Below are positions 28,949 through 37,515 of a stretch of DNA of 64,000 nucleotides, piece after piece. How positions within the stretch are numbered: position 1 is the first letter of the stretch; each line of letters begins with the position of its first letter. This stretch comes from Caldilineaceae bacterium. Lineage in GTDB: Bacteria; Chloroflexota; Anaerolineae; Caldilineales; Caldilineaceae. The position numbers and the translations under genes were made by a program. The stretch lies in assembly GCA_018003515.1 (NCBI GenBank), contig JAGNDO010000021.1, positions 1 through 64,000 of the forward strand, written 5' to 3'. A model generated the notes under the pieces. That model had not been told where the DNA came from and ran no database searches. It worked only from the letters and a program-made list of their open reading frames with translations.

Positions 28949-31930
28949 TCAATCCCCGCTTTTCTGTTCAGCCGCAAACCACAACCGCATGATGTGCAGA
29001 TCGTCCCAGTCCGCGATAATGGAGTCGGGGGGATCGTTCAGCGCGTCGTAGACCGGACGCAGGAACTCTGGGCCGTGCTCGGCGAAGGCGGCGAGGACTT
29101 GTTGTTGGGTGGCCGGGTCCAGCTTGGACTCCTTGGGGAAGTTGGCGGGGTTGAGGGGGTGACCGGCCTGGAGATATTTCCACAAATGGCTGATCACCGT
29201 GCGCGGGGAGATGCCGGAAGACTCGGCAATCGCGACGAGGGTGCGGCCTGCGTCAAAGGCGGCGGCCACCTCGTGGGTGCGGGTGCCGGCTGGGGAACTG
29301 CCACTGCTGCGGGCCACCCTCACCCCGGCCACCGCAGTCTGCTCCGATTTGGGCCGCTCGGACAGGTCATGCTCGGCGCAATAGGCCCGAATGACAGGCA
29401 AGAAAGCATCAGCGTAGCGCTCCACCTTGGCCTGGCCCACGCCGTACATCTGCACAAAGCTCTCCCGGCTATGGGGAAAGTAAGCGGCCATCTCCATCAG
29501 GGCGCGGTCGCCAAAGACGGTGTAGGGGGGCAGCCCGGCGGCGTCGGCCAGTTCCCGGCGCAGGGTGCGCAGTTGTTGGAAGAGACCGGTGTCGTGGTCC
29601 ACGGTCTCGGTGATGGTGGGCGCGGCCTCCTCTTTGGGCTGGAGGGCGCCCATGAGCTTTTCCTCGCCCTTCAACACGGCCCAGCCCTTGTCGGTCAGGC
29701 TGAGGCTGCCGTGGGTGATGTCTTGTTCCAGCAGCCCCTTTTGGATAAAGAGCCGGGCCAGAAAGGACCATTCCTGTTTGGAAAACTCGCCGCCGATGTT
29801 GTAGGTCGAGAGCTTGTCGTGGCCGAATTGGATAATCTTCTTGGCCCTGGACCCTCGCAAAACGTCAATAATGTGAACCATGCCAAAGCGCTGTTTGGTG
29901 CGATAGACGCAGGAAAGAAACTTCTGGGCCGGCACGCTCAGGTCCACCTGCTCCCGCTTCTCCGCGGTGCAGTTGTCGCACATGCTACAACCGTCATCCC
30001 CGTCATCCCCATCGTACTCTTCGCCAAAATAGCCTAACAGGGGCCGCCGCCGACACGCATCGGCCTCGCCAAAACCGACCATGGCACTGAGGCGAACCGA
30101 CGCGCCCCGCTGCTCCTCGCCGGATTGCTGGTCGATAAAGAAGCGGATGGTGCGCAGGTCTGCATAGCTGAAGAGCAGCACACAGTCCGCCCGCAGACCG
30201 TCGCGGCCGGCGCGACCGATCTGCTGATAGTAGCTTTCCAGATCCTTGGGCAGGTTGTAGTGGATGATGAAACGCACATCCGGCTTATCGATGCCCATGC
30301 CAAAGGCCACGGTCGCCACCATCACCGAGACCTGATCCCGCACAAAGGCCCGCTGATTTTGGGACCGGGTGCGGCTGTCCAGCCCGGCGTGGTAGGGGAG
30401 GACGGAGACACCCCGGCCCTTGAGGATGTTGGCCAGGCTGTCCACCTCCTTGCGGGTGGAACAATAAATAATCCCGGACTGCTCTTTGTGGTCTTCGATA
30501 AAGGAGAGTACCTGGCTTGGCCCATCCTGCCGAGGCTGCACGCCCAGAAAGAGGTTGGGCCGGTCGAAGCTGGCCAGAAAGGTGTCGGATTCGCCAAAAC
30601 CCAGGCTCTGTTTGATGTCGGCCTGGACTCGTGGCGTGGCCGTGGCGGTGACGGCGATGCAGACCGCGTCGGGCAGACGGCGGCGCACATCTACGAGTTG
30701 GCGATATTCCGGGCGGAAGTCGTGGCCCCATTGGGAGATGCAGTGGGCCTCGTCGATGGTCAGGCAATCCACCCGGCAGGCGTCCAGCAGGGCCAGGGTG
30801 GCGGGCAGGAGCAGGGTCTCTGGGGCCACGTAGAGCAGCTTGATCTGGCCCTGGCGCACCTGGTCCACGATCATGCTATATTCGTGCAGGGCCAAGGTGC
30901 TGTTGAGGTAGGCGGCGGCCACGTCGGAATCTCGCAGGGCCTCCACCTGATCCTGCATGAGGGAGATCAGGGGCGAGACCACCACGGTCAGGCCGGGGAA
31001 GAGCAAGCCGGGGATCTGATAGCAGAGAGACTTGCCGCTGCCCGTGGGCATGATGGCCAGGGTGTCTCGGTGATCCAACACATTGCCCATCACCTCGGCC
31101 TGCAGGGGGCGGAAGGCGTCATAGCCGAAAATCTGCTTGAGCAACGTACGCGCCGAATCCAGGGTGGGTGGGAGCGCGGGCACAGGCGGTGGGACCGGTT
31201 TGGCGGCCATGGATCGGGATGACTCCGGCGCAGATTCGGCCGGCTGGGAACTCGCCCAATCGTCGAAAAAAAGGTCGTCCGCCGCGCCGGGCAGGATCCA
31301 GCCGGAAAGCTGACCGTGACAGCGCAGTTCTCCGTCGGGCAGTTCATCGGGCCGCCACCAATGGGCCAGGGAGACTCGCAGGAGCGTGCCGGCGGGGACC
31401 ACGTCCAAAGGTTCCTGAAACCCCACAAAGGTGAGGGTGCGCCCGCCGTCCGCCGTGGGATAGCGATAGAAAAGCCGTTTTGGGCCGACTTCCCGGGCCA
31501 GGGGCTGGTCCGGGGTCCAAAAGGTGGTGCTGTGGTCCGGCACCCCGGTGCGCTCGGCGATGTAGAGCGCACCCTTTTTGGTGGCTTGGAGAAATCCGGC
31601 GAAAAGCGCGTCCGGCCCGCCAACCTGGGGCGGAAAATGGTGGTGGATGAAGGCGAAGAGGTCGTCGATAGGGGCCAGCCGCCGCTTACTGAGGACGGTG
31701 AGATCCTCGGCGTGGGGCAGGGGACGGTCATCCGTGGGCTGCCAGGTGATCTCCCACACATCACCCACTTCGTAGTCCATGTTGGGGGCCGGGTCGGTCT
31801 CTCGGTTGGGATGCAGCAGACGCACGCTGCGCCCGCCAAAGGTGAGGCCGCCGATACAGGCTCCGCCGCCCTGGCGGGTTTTGGCGACGATCACGACTTT
31901 CATGATTTGGGGGCTGCTTTGAGTATTCAT
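28949..31930 (-). CDS. RecQ-family helicase with N-terminal dual-OB-like domain
   Basis: A 993-residue protein. Residues 1-220 begin MKVVIVAKTRQGGGACIGGL and VRLLHPN, which resembles the 'dual OB-containing' domain of phage and mobile-element proteins; this N-terminal fusion is unusual for RecQ. The helicase core follows: FRPLQAEVMG, Walker A PTGSGKSLCYQ near 293, LTIDEAHCISQWGHDFRPEY near 393, HYNLPKDLESYYQQIGRAGRDG. The RecQ zinc cluster (C...CSMCDNC near 647), an HRDC domain (about 783-860) and a C-terminal helix-turn-helix (SSGISPRTVISHLWKY) complete it. It starts at ATG 31930, overlapping the DUF488 stop (ATGA), so it is the last gene of a three-gene operon. Confidence 0.9.
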   Translation of the reverse strand: MNTQSSPQIMKVVIVAKTRQGGGACIGGLTFGGRSVRLLHPNRETDPAPNMDYEVGDVWEITWQPTDDRPLPHAEDLTVLSKRRLAPIDDLFAFIHHHFPPQVGGPDALFAGFLQATKKGALYIAERTGVPDHSTTFWTPDQPLAREVGPKRLFYRYPTADGGRTLTFVGFQEPLDVVPAGTLLRVSLAHWWRPDELPDGELRCHGQLSGWILPGAADDLFFDDWASSQPAESAPESSRSMAAKPVPPPVPALPPTLDSARTLLKQIFGYDAFRPLQAEVMGNVLDHRDTLAIMPTGSGKSLCYQIPGLLFPGLTVVVSPLISLMQDQVEALRDSDVAAAYLNSTLALHEYSMIVDQVRQGQIKLLYVAPETLLLPATLALLDACRVDCLTIDEAHCISQWGHDFRPEYRQLVDVRRRLPDAVCIAVTATATPRVQADIKQSLGFGESDTFLASFDRPNLFLGVQPRQDGPSQVLSFIEDHKEQSGIIYCSTRKEVDSLANILKGRGVSVLPYHAGLDSRTRSQNQRAFVRDQVSVMVATVAFGMGIDKPDVRFIIHYNLPKDLESYYQQIGRAGRDGLRADCVLLFSYADLRTIRFFIDQQSGEEQRGASVRLSAMVGFGEADACRRRPLLGYFGEEYDGDDGDDGCSMCDNCTAEKREQVDLSVPAQKFLSCVYRTKQRFGMVHIIDVLRGSRAKKIIQFGHDKLSTYNIGGEFSKQEWSFLARLFIQKGLLEQDITHGSLSLTDKGWAVLKGEEKLMGALQPKEEAAPTITETVDHDTGLFQQLRTLRRELADAAGLPPYTVFGDRALMEMAAYFPHSRESFVQMYGVGQAKVERYADAFLPVIRAYCAEHDLSERPKSEQTAVAGVRVARSSGSSPAGTRTHEVAAAFDAGRTLVAIAESSGISPRTVISHLWKYLQAGHPLNPANFPKESKLDPATQQQVLAAFAEHGPEFLRPVYDALNDPPDSIIADWDDLHIMRLWFAAEQKSGD

Positions 31931-32412
31931 GGCAACAGATGCTCCACGTTGGTCCCGGTGATGGCGCTCAAACGCGCCGCCAACAGGGATCGATGACACG
32001 CCGCCGGGTCTCGCTCCACACAGCAAAGGGCGATGACTTGAGCTTCCCCCAACTCGGCCAGGAGATCGGTGGGGTCGAAATCGGCCAAAACTTTGGCCGT
32101 ATACCTTTCGACAAACGGTTCGGAAAGGCCGACACGCTGGCGTTTGGCTACCTTTTCGGCCTTGTCCACGGCATGTTGGGCCGCCCGCACCTCTGGGGAA
32201 GGGGCCAGATCCCGGCGGTGGAGGTAGCGGATGCCCATCTCCGCCAACCGATCCTGCAAGCGCTGGCTGTTGGCAAAGGCATACTCGCTGCCCCGCACAC
32301 CCCGCCGCCAACGCACATCGCAGAAGGTATCTACGCCGGCCGCATGGAGCGCGCGGAAGAAGTCATCCGCGCCCCAGCCATAAACGCCAATGGTGACAAG
32401 TTTAGCGATCAT
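31927..32412 (-). CDS. DUF488 family protein (second copy)
   Basis: A 161-residue protein. LVTIGVYGWGADDFFRALHA, then DTFCDVRWRRGVRGSEYAFA and the conserved ALCCVERDPAACHRSLLA are DUF488 hallmarks; the C..CHRS segment is the family's most conserved motif and may be a catalytic or metal site. ATG 32412 overlaps the stop of the upstream DUF488 gene by 11 nt and its own stop overlaps the RecQ start by 4 nt. An in-frame extension to 32499 would run through a poly-lysine-coding stretch of the upstream gene and is not used. Confidence 0.85.
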   Translation of the reverse strand: MIAKLVTIGVYGWGADDFFRALHAAGVDTFCDVRWRRGVRGSEYAFANSQRLQDRLAEMGIRYLHRRDLAPSPEVRAAQHAVDKAEKVAKRQRVGLSEPFVERYTAKVLADFDPTDLLAELGEAQVIALCCVERDPAACHRSLLAARLSAITGTNVEHLLP

Positions 32413-33001
32413 CGTCCCACCCTGCTTCTTTTTCTTCTGCTTCTTCAGCCGAAATAGCGTAACGCTTGCGAGATTTGAGATCCAGGAATTCATCCCCAAA
32501 GAGGCTGGGCTGGCCGCCGGTGATGCGGTCCATGACCTGATCTTGGGTGATGAGTTCGTCGTGTTCGTCGATGTGGATTACATCCACGCCCTGGGCAAGC
32601 AGGGCCGGGGCGATCAGCTTGCTGCGGTGACAACTCTCTGGCTTGCCCTCGCTACACATGAGAACCACGGGCAGGCCCTGTTCCCAGGCCCGGCGCAGAC
32701 GTTCGATGCCGGTGTTGAAAAAGGCCTTTTCCCGCACCAATTCGTAGACCACCTTGCCATCCACAAAGCAGGTCGGGTCGTCGGGCAAGCCGCCCAGGGT
32801 GTCGCCCATGAAGACATAGCGGATGCCCTCGGCCTTGAGCGCGGCGTCCAAGGCGTTTTTGGAAAATTCGGGCTTGAACCGGGAATAGGGCTTGGTGCGC
32901 ACGTCGATCAGGTAGGCGATGTCGTGGACTTTGAGCGCGGTCACAAAGGCATCCAGGCTGCGGGCGCCGTATCCGATCAGGTAGATGGGTGAGTGGGGCA
33001 T
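32402..33001 (-). CDS. DUF488 family protein (first copy)
   Basis: A 199-residue protein. IYLIGYGARSLDAFVTALKV, then LIDVRTKPYSRFKPEFSKNA and LMCSEGKPESCHRSKLIAPA are the full DUF488 pattern (IGYG...DVR...CxExxPxxCHR). The C-terminus is strongly acidic and basic by turns. It is the promoter-proximal gene of the operon DUF488-DUF488-RecQ. The function of DUF488 is not established; proteins of this family often occur in accessory regions. Confidence 0.88.
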   Translation of the reverse strand: MPHSPIYLIGYGARSLDAFVTALKVHDIAYLIDVRTKPYSRFKPEFSKNALDAALKAEGIRYVFMGDTLGGLPDDPTCFVDGKVVYELVREKAFFNTGIERLRRAWEQGLPVVLMCSEGKPESCHRSKLIAPALLAQGVDVIHIDEHDELITQDQVMDRITGGQPSLFGDEFLDLKSRKRYAISAEEAEEKEAGWDDDR

Positions 33002-33162
33002 GGTCGATCAACTCCGGGACAAAGGGTGTCAGTGCCATCAGAATGCCACATCCGCAGGCGCGACACAATCGGCAATATGGCGTAGATTTTGCGGCGTGGC
33101 CGCCGACCTACTTTACCACAAAAGGGCGTGGGGTTCATCTTGGGTAGGAAGGGGACGCGAAA

Positions 33163-33233
33163 AGGGGTTTGGGTGGGCGGGGAGGGGAACGGACGAAGAT
33201 CGTCCGTTCCCCTCCCCGCCCACCCAAACCCCT
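33163..33233. repeat. 71-nt perfect hairpin overlapping the stop codon of a polyamine permease
   Basis: Arms of 34 nt (aggggtttgggtgggcgggg... and its exact reverse complement) are separated by 'aga'. The right end covers two bases of the stop codon of the potC-like gene (33232-33234, minus strand). Positioned at the end of the polyamine cluster; no T-run. Confidence 0.9.
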
Positions 33234-34080
33234 ACGATTCGCTGTTCCCCAAATTGTCCCCTTGGGTCAACCGATAGGCCAGGAGGATGGGGAGGGTGGT
33301 GAGGACGATGACGAAGATGGCCACCACGTTGGTGACCGGGCGATCCCGGGGGCGGACGAGCTGGCTGAAGATCCAGATGGGCAGGGTGGATTGTTGCCCG
33401 GCGGTGAAGGTGGTGACGATCACTTCGTCGAAGGAGAGGGCGAAGGCCAACATCCCCCCGGCCATGAGGGCCGTGGCGATCTGGGGCAGGACCACGTAGC
33501 GGAAGGTCTGGAAGCCGTTGGCCCCCAGATCCATGCTGGCCTCCACCAAGGACCAGGCCGTGCGCCGGAAGCGGGCCACGACGTTGTTGTAGACGACAAC
33601 GATGCAAAAGGTGGCATGGCCCAGGACGATGGTCCAATAGGAGAAGGGAATCTCCGCCAGGCCCAGGGCCGAGCGCAGGGCAATGCCCGTGATGATGCCG
33701 GGCAGAGCGATGGGCAAAAGCAGCAAGAAGGCGATGGCGTCCCGGCCCATGAACCTGCTGCGCACCACGGCGGCCGCGGCCAGGGTCCCCAGCACCAGGG
33801 CCAAGGCCGTGGCAAGCAATGCCACCCGCACGGACAGCCCCAAGGCCGCCCATAGATCCGCCCGGCCCCAGGCCACGGCGAACCAGCGGGCGGTGAAACC
33901 GGGCAGGGGGAAGCTGTATGTGGCCTCGTCTGTGGTGAAGGCGTAGAGCAGGATCACAACCACGGGAAAGTGCAAAAAGATCACCACCGCCCAGGCAGAC
34001 CAGGTCAGGAGCCGGGGGGGGCGGGCTTCCGAATGGATCGCTTTCTTTTTGCCAAAGCGAGAGAGCAAACTAGAGCGCAT
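33232..34080 (-). CDS. potC: Spermidine/putrescine-type ABC permease (PotC-like, cluster copy 2)
   Basis: A 282-residue permease with about six membrane segments. The EAA-loop signature [20 protein letters not shown] lies near 170-190, and [20 protein letters not shown] near the N-terminus is typical of PotC. Its start overlaps the stop of the PotB-like gene by 11 nt. It is the last gene of the minus-strand polyamine cluster and ends inside the 71-nt hairpin. Substrate class is inferred from the family and from the neighbouring putrescine-type aminotransferase. Confidence 0.9.
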   Translation of the reverse strand: MRSSLLSRFGKKKAIHSEARPPRLLTWSAWAVVIFLHFPVVVILLYAFTTDEATYSFPLPGFTARWFAVAWGRADLWAALGLSVRVALLATALALVLGTLAAAAVVRSRFMGRDAIAFLLLLPIALPGIITGIALRSALGLAEIPFSYWTIVLGHATFCIVVVYNNVVARFRRTAWSLVEASMDLGANGFQTFRYVVLPQIATALMAGGMLAFALSFDEVIVTTFTAGQQSTLPIWIFSQLVRPRDRPVTNVVAIFVIVLTTLPILLAYRLTQGDNLGNSES

Positions 34081-35005
34081 TGAAGGCCCCCATTCTGCGG
34101 GCGACCAGGAGATAGACGGCCATGATCAACATGGGCACGGTGGTCATGGCCGCGGCCAGGGGAATATTGCCCGATGTGCCCTGGTGCACCAGCACGGCCT
34201 GGCCGATAAAATAGCTGGAATTGCCCAGGACCGTGGGGATGATAAAGTCACCCAAAGTCAGGGAAAAGGTGAAGATCGACCCGGCGATCACGCCGGGGAT
34301 GGCCAGGGGCAAAATCACATGGCGGAAGGTCTCGGCGGGCGTGGCCCCCAGATCCCCGCTGGCGTCCAACAGGGATTTGGGCACCCGCTCCAAGGCGGTC
34401 TGGATGGGCAGGATCATGTAGGGCAGCCAGATGTAGACGAAGACGATGAACATGCCCAGGGGCGAAATGGAGAGGGACGGCCCCCCGATCCCCGGCATGG
34501 ACAGGAAAGCGTTGAGTAGCCAGTCCAAGTGCAGAAAATGCACAAACCAGCTAAAGATGCCCTCTTTGGCCAGAATCAACTTCCACGCATAGACCCGCAC
34601 CAGATAGCTGGACCACAAAGGCAACATGACCGCCAAATAAAGCCCGGCCTTGAGCCTTCCCTTGGCAAACCGGGTGGCGTAATAGGCCAGGGGGAAGGCC
34701 AGGAGCGCCGAGGCTATGGTCACGGCAAAGGCCATTGTGGCCGTGCGCCGCACAATATCCAAATTGGACGGGGTGAAGAGTTGGGCGTAGGTGGAGAGGG
34801 TGAGTTTGCGCACCACCTGGCCTGTGTAGGTGTCCAGACTGAAGAGACCCTGGACCAACAAGGAGGCCAAGGATCCCAAATAGACCACACCCAGCCAGAG
34901 CAAGGGCGGAGTCAGCAAGATCGCCAAGAAGAGGCGGGGGTGATTGTAGAGCAGGTTGGAGATCGGGTGGACTAGATCGAGCCGGGCGGGCTTGGCTGGA
35001 GTCAT
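34070..35005 (-). CDS. potB: Spermidine/putrescine-type ABC permease (PotB-like, cluster copy 2)
   Basis: A 311-residue polytopic permease. The EAA-loop is [20 protein letters not shown], followed by [20 protein letters not shown], as in PotB/PotH. ATG 35005 is chosen because 'aggaggg' lies 9 nt upstream, overlapping the stop of the ATPase gene; an upstream in-frame start at 35026 would overlap the ATPase. Forms the heterodimeric channel with the PotC-like protein. Confidence 0.9.
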   Translation of the reverse strand: MTPAKPARLDLVHPISNLLYNHPRLFLAILLTPPLLWLGVVYLGSLASLLVQGLFSLDTYTGQVVRKLTLSTYAQLFTPSNLDIVRRTATMAFAVTIASALLAFPLAYYATRFAKGRLKAGLYLAVMLPLWSSYLVRVYAWKLILAKEGIFSWFVHFLHLDWLLNAFLSMPGIGGPSLSISPLGMFIVFVYIWLPYMILPIQTALERVPKSLLDASGDLGATPAETFRHVILPLAIPGVIAGSIFTFSLTLGDFIIPTVLGNSSYFIGQAVLVHQGTSGNIPLAAAMTTVPMLIMAVYLLVARRMGAFNAL

Positions 35006-35009
35006 GGGA

Positions 35010-36050
35010 TTACCCTCCTGTGCCAAGTTTGATGGGGTGATTGTGGATGCGCTCCCAGATCAGCCGCACGGGTTGGCCCACGGCCACATGGGATGTAGCG
35101 GCGGTGGCGTCCAGGTTTTGCTGGACCACGACCAGATCCTCCCCCTGGGGCAGGGTGACGGCGTAGCGGGTGTACATGCCCAGATAGACGACCTCTTTGA
35201 CCGTGCCGTCCAAGGTACACATGCCCAGATCCACGGACGCATCCGCCGGGGCGATGCGAATCTTCTCCGGGCGCACGGTGAAGGCGTTGGGGAGGCCCGT
35301 GGCGGCCATGGCCACGGTCTCGGCCAGGATGTTGGAGGTGCCCACGAAGCCCGCCACAAAGACCGTTCCAGGGCTTTCATAGACCTCCGCGGGGGTGCCC
35401 ACCTGTTCGATGCGACCCAGGTTGAAGACCGCCATGCGGTCGCTCATGGTCAAGGCCTCTTCCTGGTCGTGGGTGACATAGACGAAGGTAATGCCCACCT
35501 GCTGCTGGATGGCCTTGAGTTCGATCTGCATCTGCTGGCGCAGTTTCAGGTCCAACGCACCCAGGGGTTCATCCAAGAGCAGCACCCGGGGATGGTTGAT
35601 CAGCGCCCGGGCCAGGGCCACCCGCTGGCGTTGGCCGCCGGAAAGCTGGGCCGGTTTGCGTTCGCCCAGGCCGGGCAAGCGCACCAAATCCAGCATCTCC
35701 GCGGCCTGACGTTCCCGTTCGGCCTTGGCCACCTTGCGGATCATCAGGCCGTAGGCCACATTTTCGGCCACGGTCATGTGGGGGAAGAGGGCGTAATCCT
35801 GAAAGACCGTGTTCACATCCCGCTCGTAGGGGGGCAGGTTGGAGACATCCTTGCCATGCAGAAAGATGCTGCCCGCGGTGGGCCGGTCAAACCCGGCGAT
35901 CATGCGCAGGCAGGTGGTCTTCCCGGAGCCGGACGGCCCCAGCATGGTGAAGAATTCCCCGTCCTCGATCTCCAGGTTGACCCTGTCCACGGCCCGCACG
36001 TCGCCAAAATAGCGGCTGACATGGGTAAACCGAATGGCTGTCTTGGGCAT
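35010..36050 (-). CDS. potA: Spermidine/putrescine-type ABC ATPase (PotA-like, cluster copy 2)
   Basis: A 346-residue ATPase. Walker A GPSGSGKTTCLR, signature LSGGQRQRVALARAL, Walker B VLLLDEPLGALD and the switch TFVYVTHDQEEALTMSDRMA are all intact, followed by a C-terminal TOBE-type regulatory domain (FTVRPEKIRI). ATG 36050 follows 'gggggaga'; an in-frame start at 36071 is less likely. A 70-bp palindrome lies between this gene and the upstream binding-protein gene. Confidence 0.93.
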   Translation of the reverse strand: MPKTAIRFTHVSRYFGDVRAVDRVNLEIEDGEFFTMLGPSGSGKTTCLRMIAGFDRPTAGSIFLHGKDVSNLPPYERDVNTVFQDYALFPHMTVAENVAYGLMIRKVAKAERERQAAEMLDLVRLPGLGERKPAQLSGGQRQRVALARALINHPRVLLLDEPLGALDLKLRQQMQIELKAIQQQVGITFVYVTHDQEEALTMSDRMAVFNLGRIEQVGTPAEVYESPGTVFVAGFVGTSNILAETVAMAATGLPNAFTVRPEKIRIAPADASVDLGMCTLDGTVKEVVYLGMYTRYAVTLPQGEDLVVVQQNLDATAATSHVAVGQPVRLIWERIHNHPIKLGTGG

Positions 36051-36087
36051 ACGTCTCCCCCAGTAAAACATGAACCATGATGAAGTT

Positions 36088-36157
36088 ATGCGTTCGCCAC
36101 TTCCCAGGGTACGGGCACGATATATCGTGCCCGTACCCTGGGAAGTGGCGAACGCAT
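36088..36157. repeat. 70-bp perfect palindrome between binding-protein and ATPase genes
   Basis: atgcgttcgccacttcccag (from 36088) is mirrored without mismatch to 36157; centre acgata/tatcgt at 36122/36123. It begins 7 nt after the stop codon of the binding-protein gene (minus strand). It could terminate or stabilise the binding-protein transcript relative to the ATPase and permease genes. Confidence 0.9.
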
Positions 36158-36164
36158 GTCTATC

Positions 36165-37379
36165 CTATCGTCCGCCGATAACGGCGATGTAGGCCGTGGA
36201 CCACTCGTAATACGGAATGCAGTCCATGTTGCCGTTGCCGCAGTCGGCCACAGGGGTCTTCCAGAAGCTGATCTGCTCGAAGTTATCGAAGCCGTTGGTG
36301 GCGCAGCCTGTGTCGCCCAGGAGGGCGTTGCCCGTACAGGCCGCGGGGACCGCGGGCACGGAGCCGAACCAGGCCGCCAAGTCACCCTGGAGCTTGGGGT
36401 TGAGGGAGTGTTCCATCCACAGATAGGCGCAGTTGGGGTGGGCGGCGTCCACATGCATCATGGTGGTGTCGGACCAGCCCGTGGCCCCCTCCACGGGGAT
36501 GACGCTGGCGATGGCCGCGCCTTCGGATTGAAGCAGGTTGACCTGGAAGGGCCAAGAGCCGGAGGCCACCACGCCCTCGTTCTGGAAGTCATCCATCTGA
36601 ATGAAGGCGTCGTGCCAATAGCGGCCCACAAGATCGCGTTGGGTGCGCAGCACGGCAAGCGCGGCGTCGAACTGCTCTCGATTCAGCTCGTACGGGTCGG
36701 TGATGCCCAGCTCGGGGCGCATGGCCTTGACATAGAGGGCGGCATCCGCGATGTAGATGGGGCCGTCATAGGCCTGGATGCGGCCCTTGTTGGATTGGCC
36801 GTCGGAGAGAGTCTGCTCTTCAAAAACCACACTCCAACTGGTGGGGGCTTCGGCAAAGACCTCGGTGCTGTACATCAACACGTTGGGCCCCCATTGGTAC
36901 GGCGTGCCGTAATGCTTGCCGTCCACGGTGTTCCACGGCGCGTTTTGCAGCCGCTCGTCCACCGTACTCCAACTGGGGATCAGGGCCGTGTTGATCTCCT
37001 GCACCTTGCCGCCGGCGATCAACCGGTTGCTGGCATCCCCAGACGCGGTGACCAGATCGAAGCCGCCCTCGTTCATCAGGGAGACCATCTCATCCGAGGT
37101 GGCCGCGGTCTTCACGTTGACTTTGCAGCCGGAGGCCGCTTCAAAATCGGTCACCCAATCAAAGCCTGGGTCGGTCTCCCCTCGCTCGATATAACCGGCC
37201 CAGGCGATGATATCCACCTGGCCCTCCCCGGCGCCGATGGCCTGCATGGGTCCGCCCGCCGGGGCGGCCGCCGGGGCGGATGCCGTAGGCGCGGGCGGGG
37301 CCGCACAGCCGGACAGGGTCAGCCCGGCCAAGATCAATACGGTCAAAAACAGGGACAGTTTGCGCTGCTTCATGGGCAC
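36165..37379 (-). CDS. potD: Polyamine-type ABC substrate-binding lipoprotein (PotD-like, cluster copy 2)
   Basis: A 404-residue lipoprotein. The signal peptide ends in a lipobox (LTLSGC), followed by an Ala/Pro linker. The mature part has VDIIAWAGYIERGETDPGFD, DLVTASGDASNRLIAGGKVQ and YGTPYQWGPNVLMY, the PotD/PotF-like type II binding fold. It is more divergent from classical PotD than its paralogue at 38957-40054 and may bind another polyamine or amine. Upstream of it is a 19-nt hairpin that follows the aminotransferase gene. Confidence 0.88.
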   Translation of the reverse strand: MPMKQRKLSLFLTVLILAGLTLSGCAAPPAPTASAPAAAPAGGPMQAIGAGEGQVDIIAWAGYIERGETDPGFDWVTDFEAASGCKVNVKTAATSDEMVSLMNEGGFDLVTASGDASNRLIAGGKVQEINTALIPSWSTVDERLQNAPWNTVDGKHYGTPYQWGPNVLMYSTEVFAEAPTSWSVVFEEQTLSDGQSNKGRIQAYDGPIYIADAALYVKAMRPELGITDPYELNREQFDAALAVLRTQRDLVGRYWHDAFIQMDDFQNEGVVASGSWPFQVNLLQSEGAAIASVIPVEGATGWSDTTMMHVDAAHPNCAYLWMEHSLNPKLQGDLAAWFGSVPAVPAACTGNALLGDTGCATNGFDNFEQISFWKTPVADCGNGNMDCIPYYEWSTAYIAVIGGR

Positions 37380-37444
37380 TTCTCCTTTTTGGTGGGTGGA
37401 TCAATATGTAAACCGCTGCGGACAACAGAGGGGTGGGGTTGCAC

Positions 37445-37509
37445 ACCTTCCCGGAATGGGCCAGCAGATCGTGGGGTAAACAAGATTTTGTGGCCCATTC
37501 CGGGAAGGT
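37445..37509. repeat. Hairpin after aminotransferase gene
   Basis: accttcccggaatgggcca (37445-37463) and tggcccattccgggaaggt (37491-37509) pair perfectly over 19 nt with a 27-nt loop. It starts 6 nt beyond the stop codon of the aminotransferase gene and has no T-run. Confidence 0.85.
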
Positions 37510-37515
37510 TATTGC

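Noticed and set aside
31931-32311. N-terminal extension of the RecQ fusion to 32311
   Set aside because: It overlaps the DUF488 gene in another frame and has no family similarity; ATG 31930 with the ATGA overlap is the natural start.
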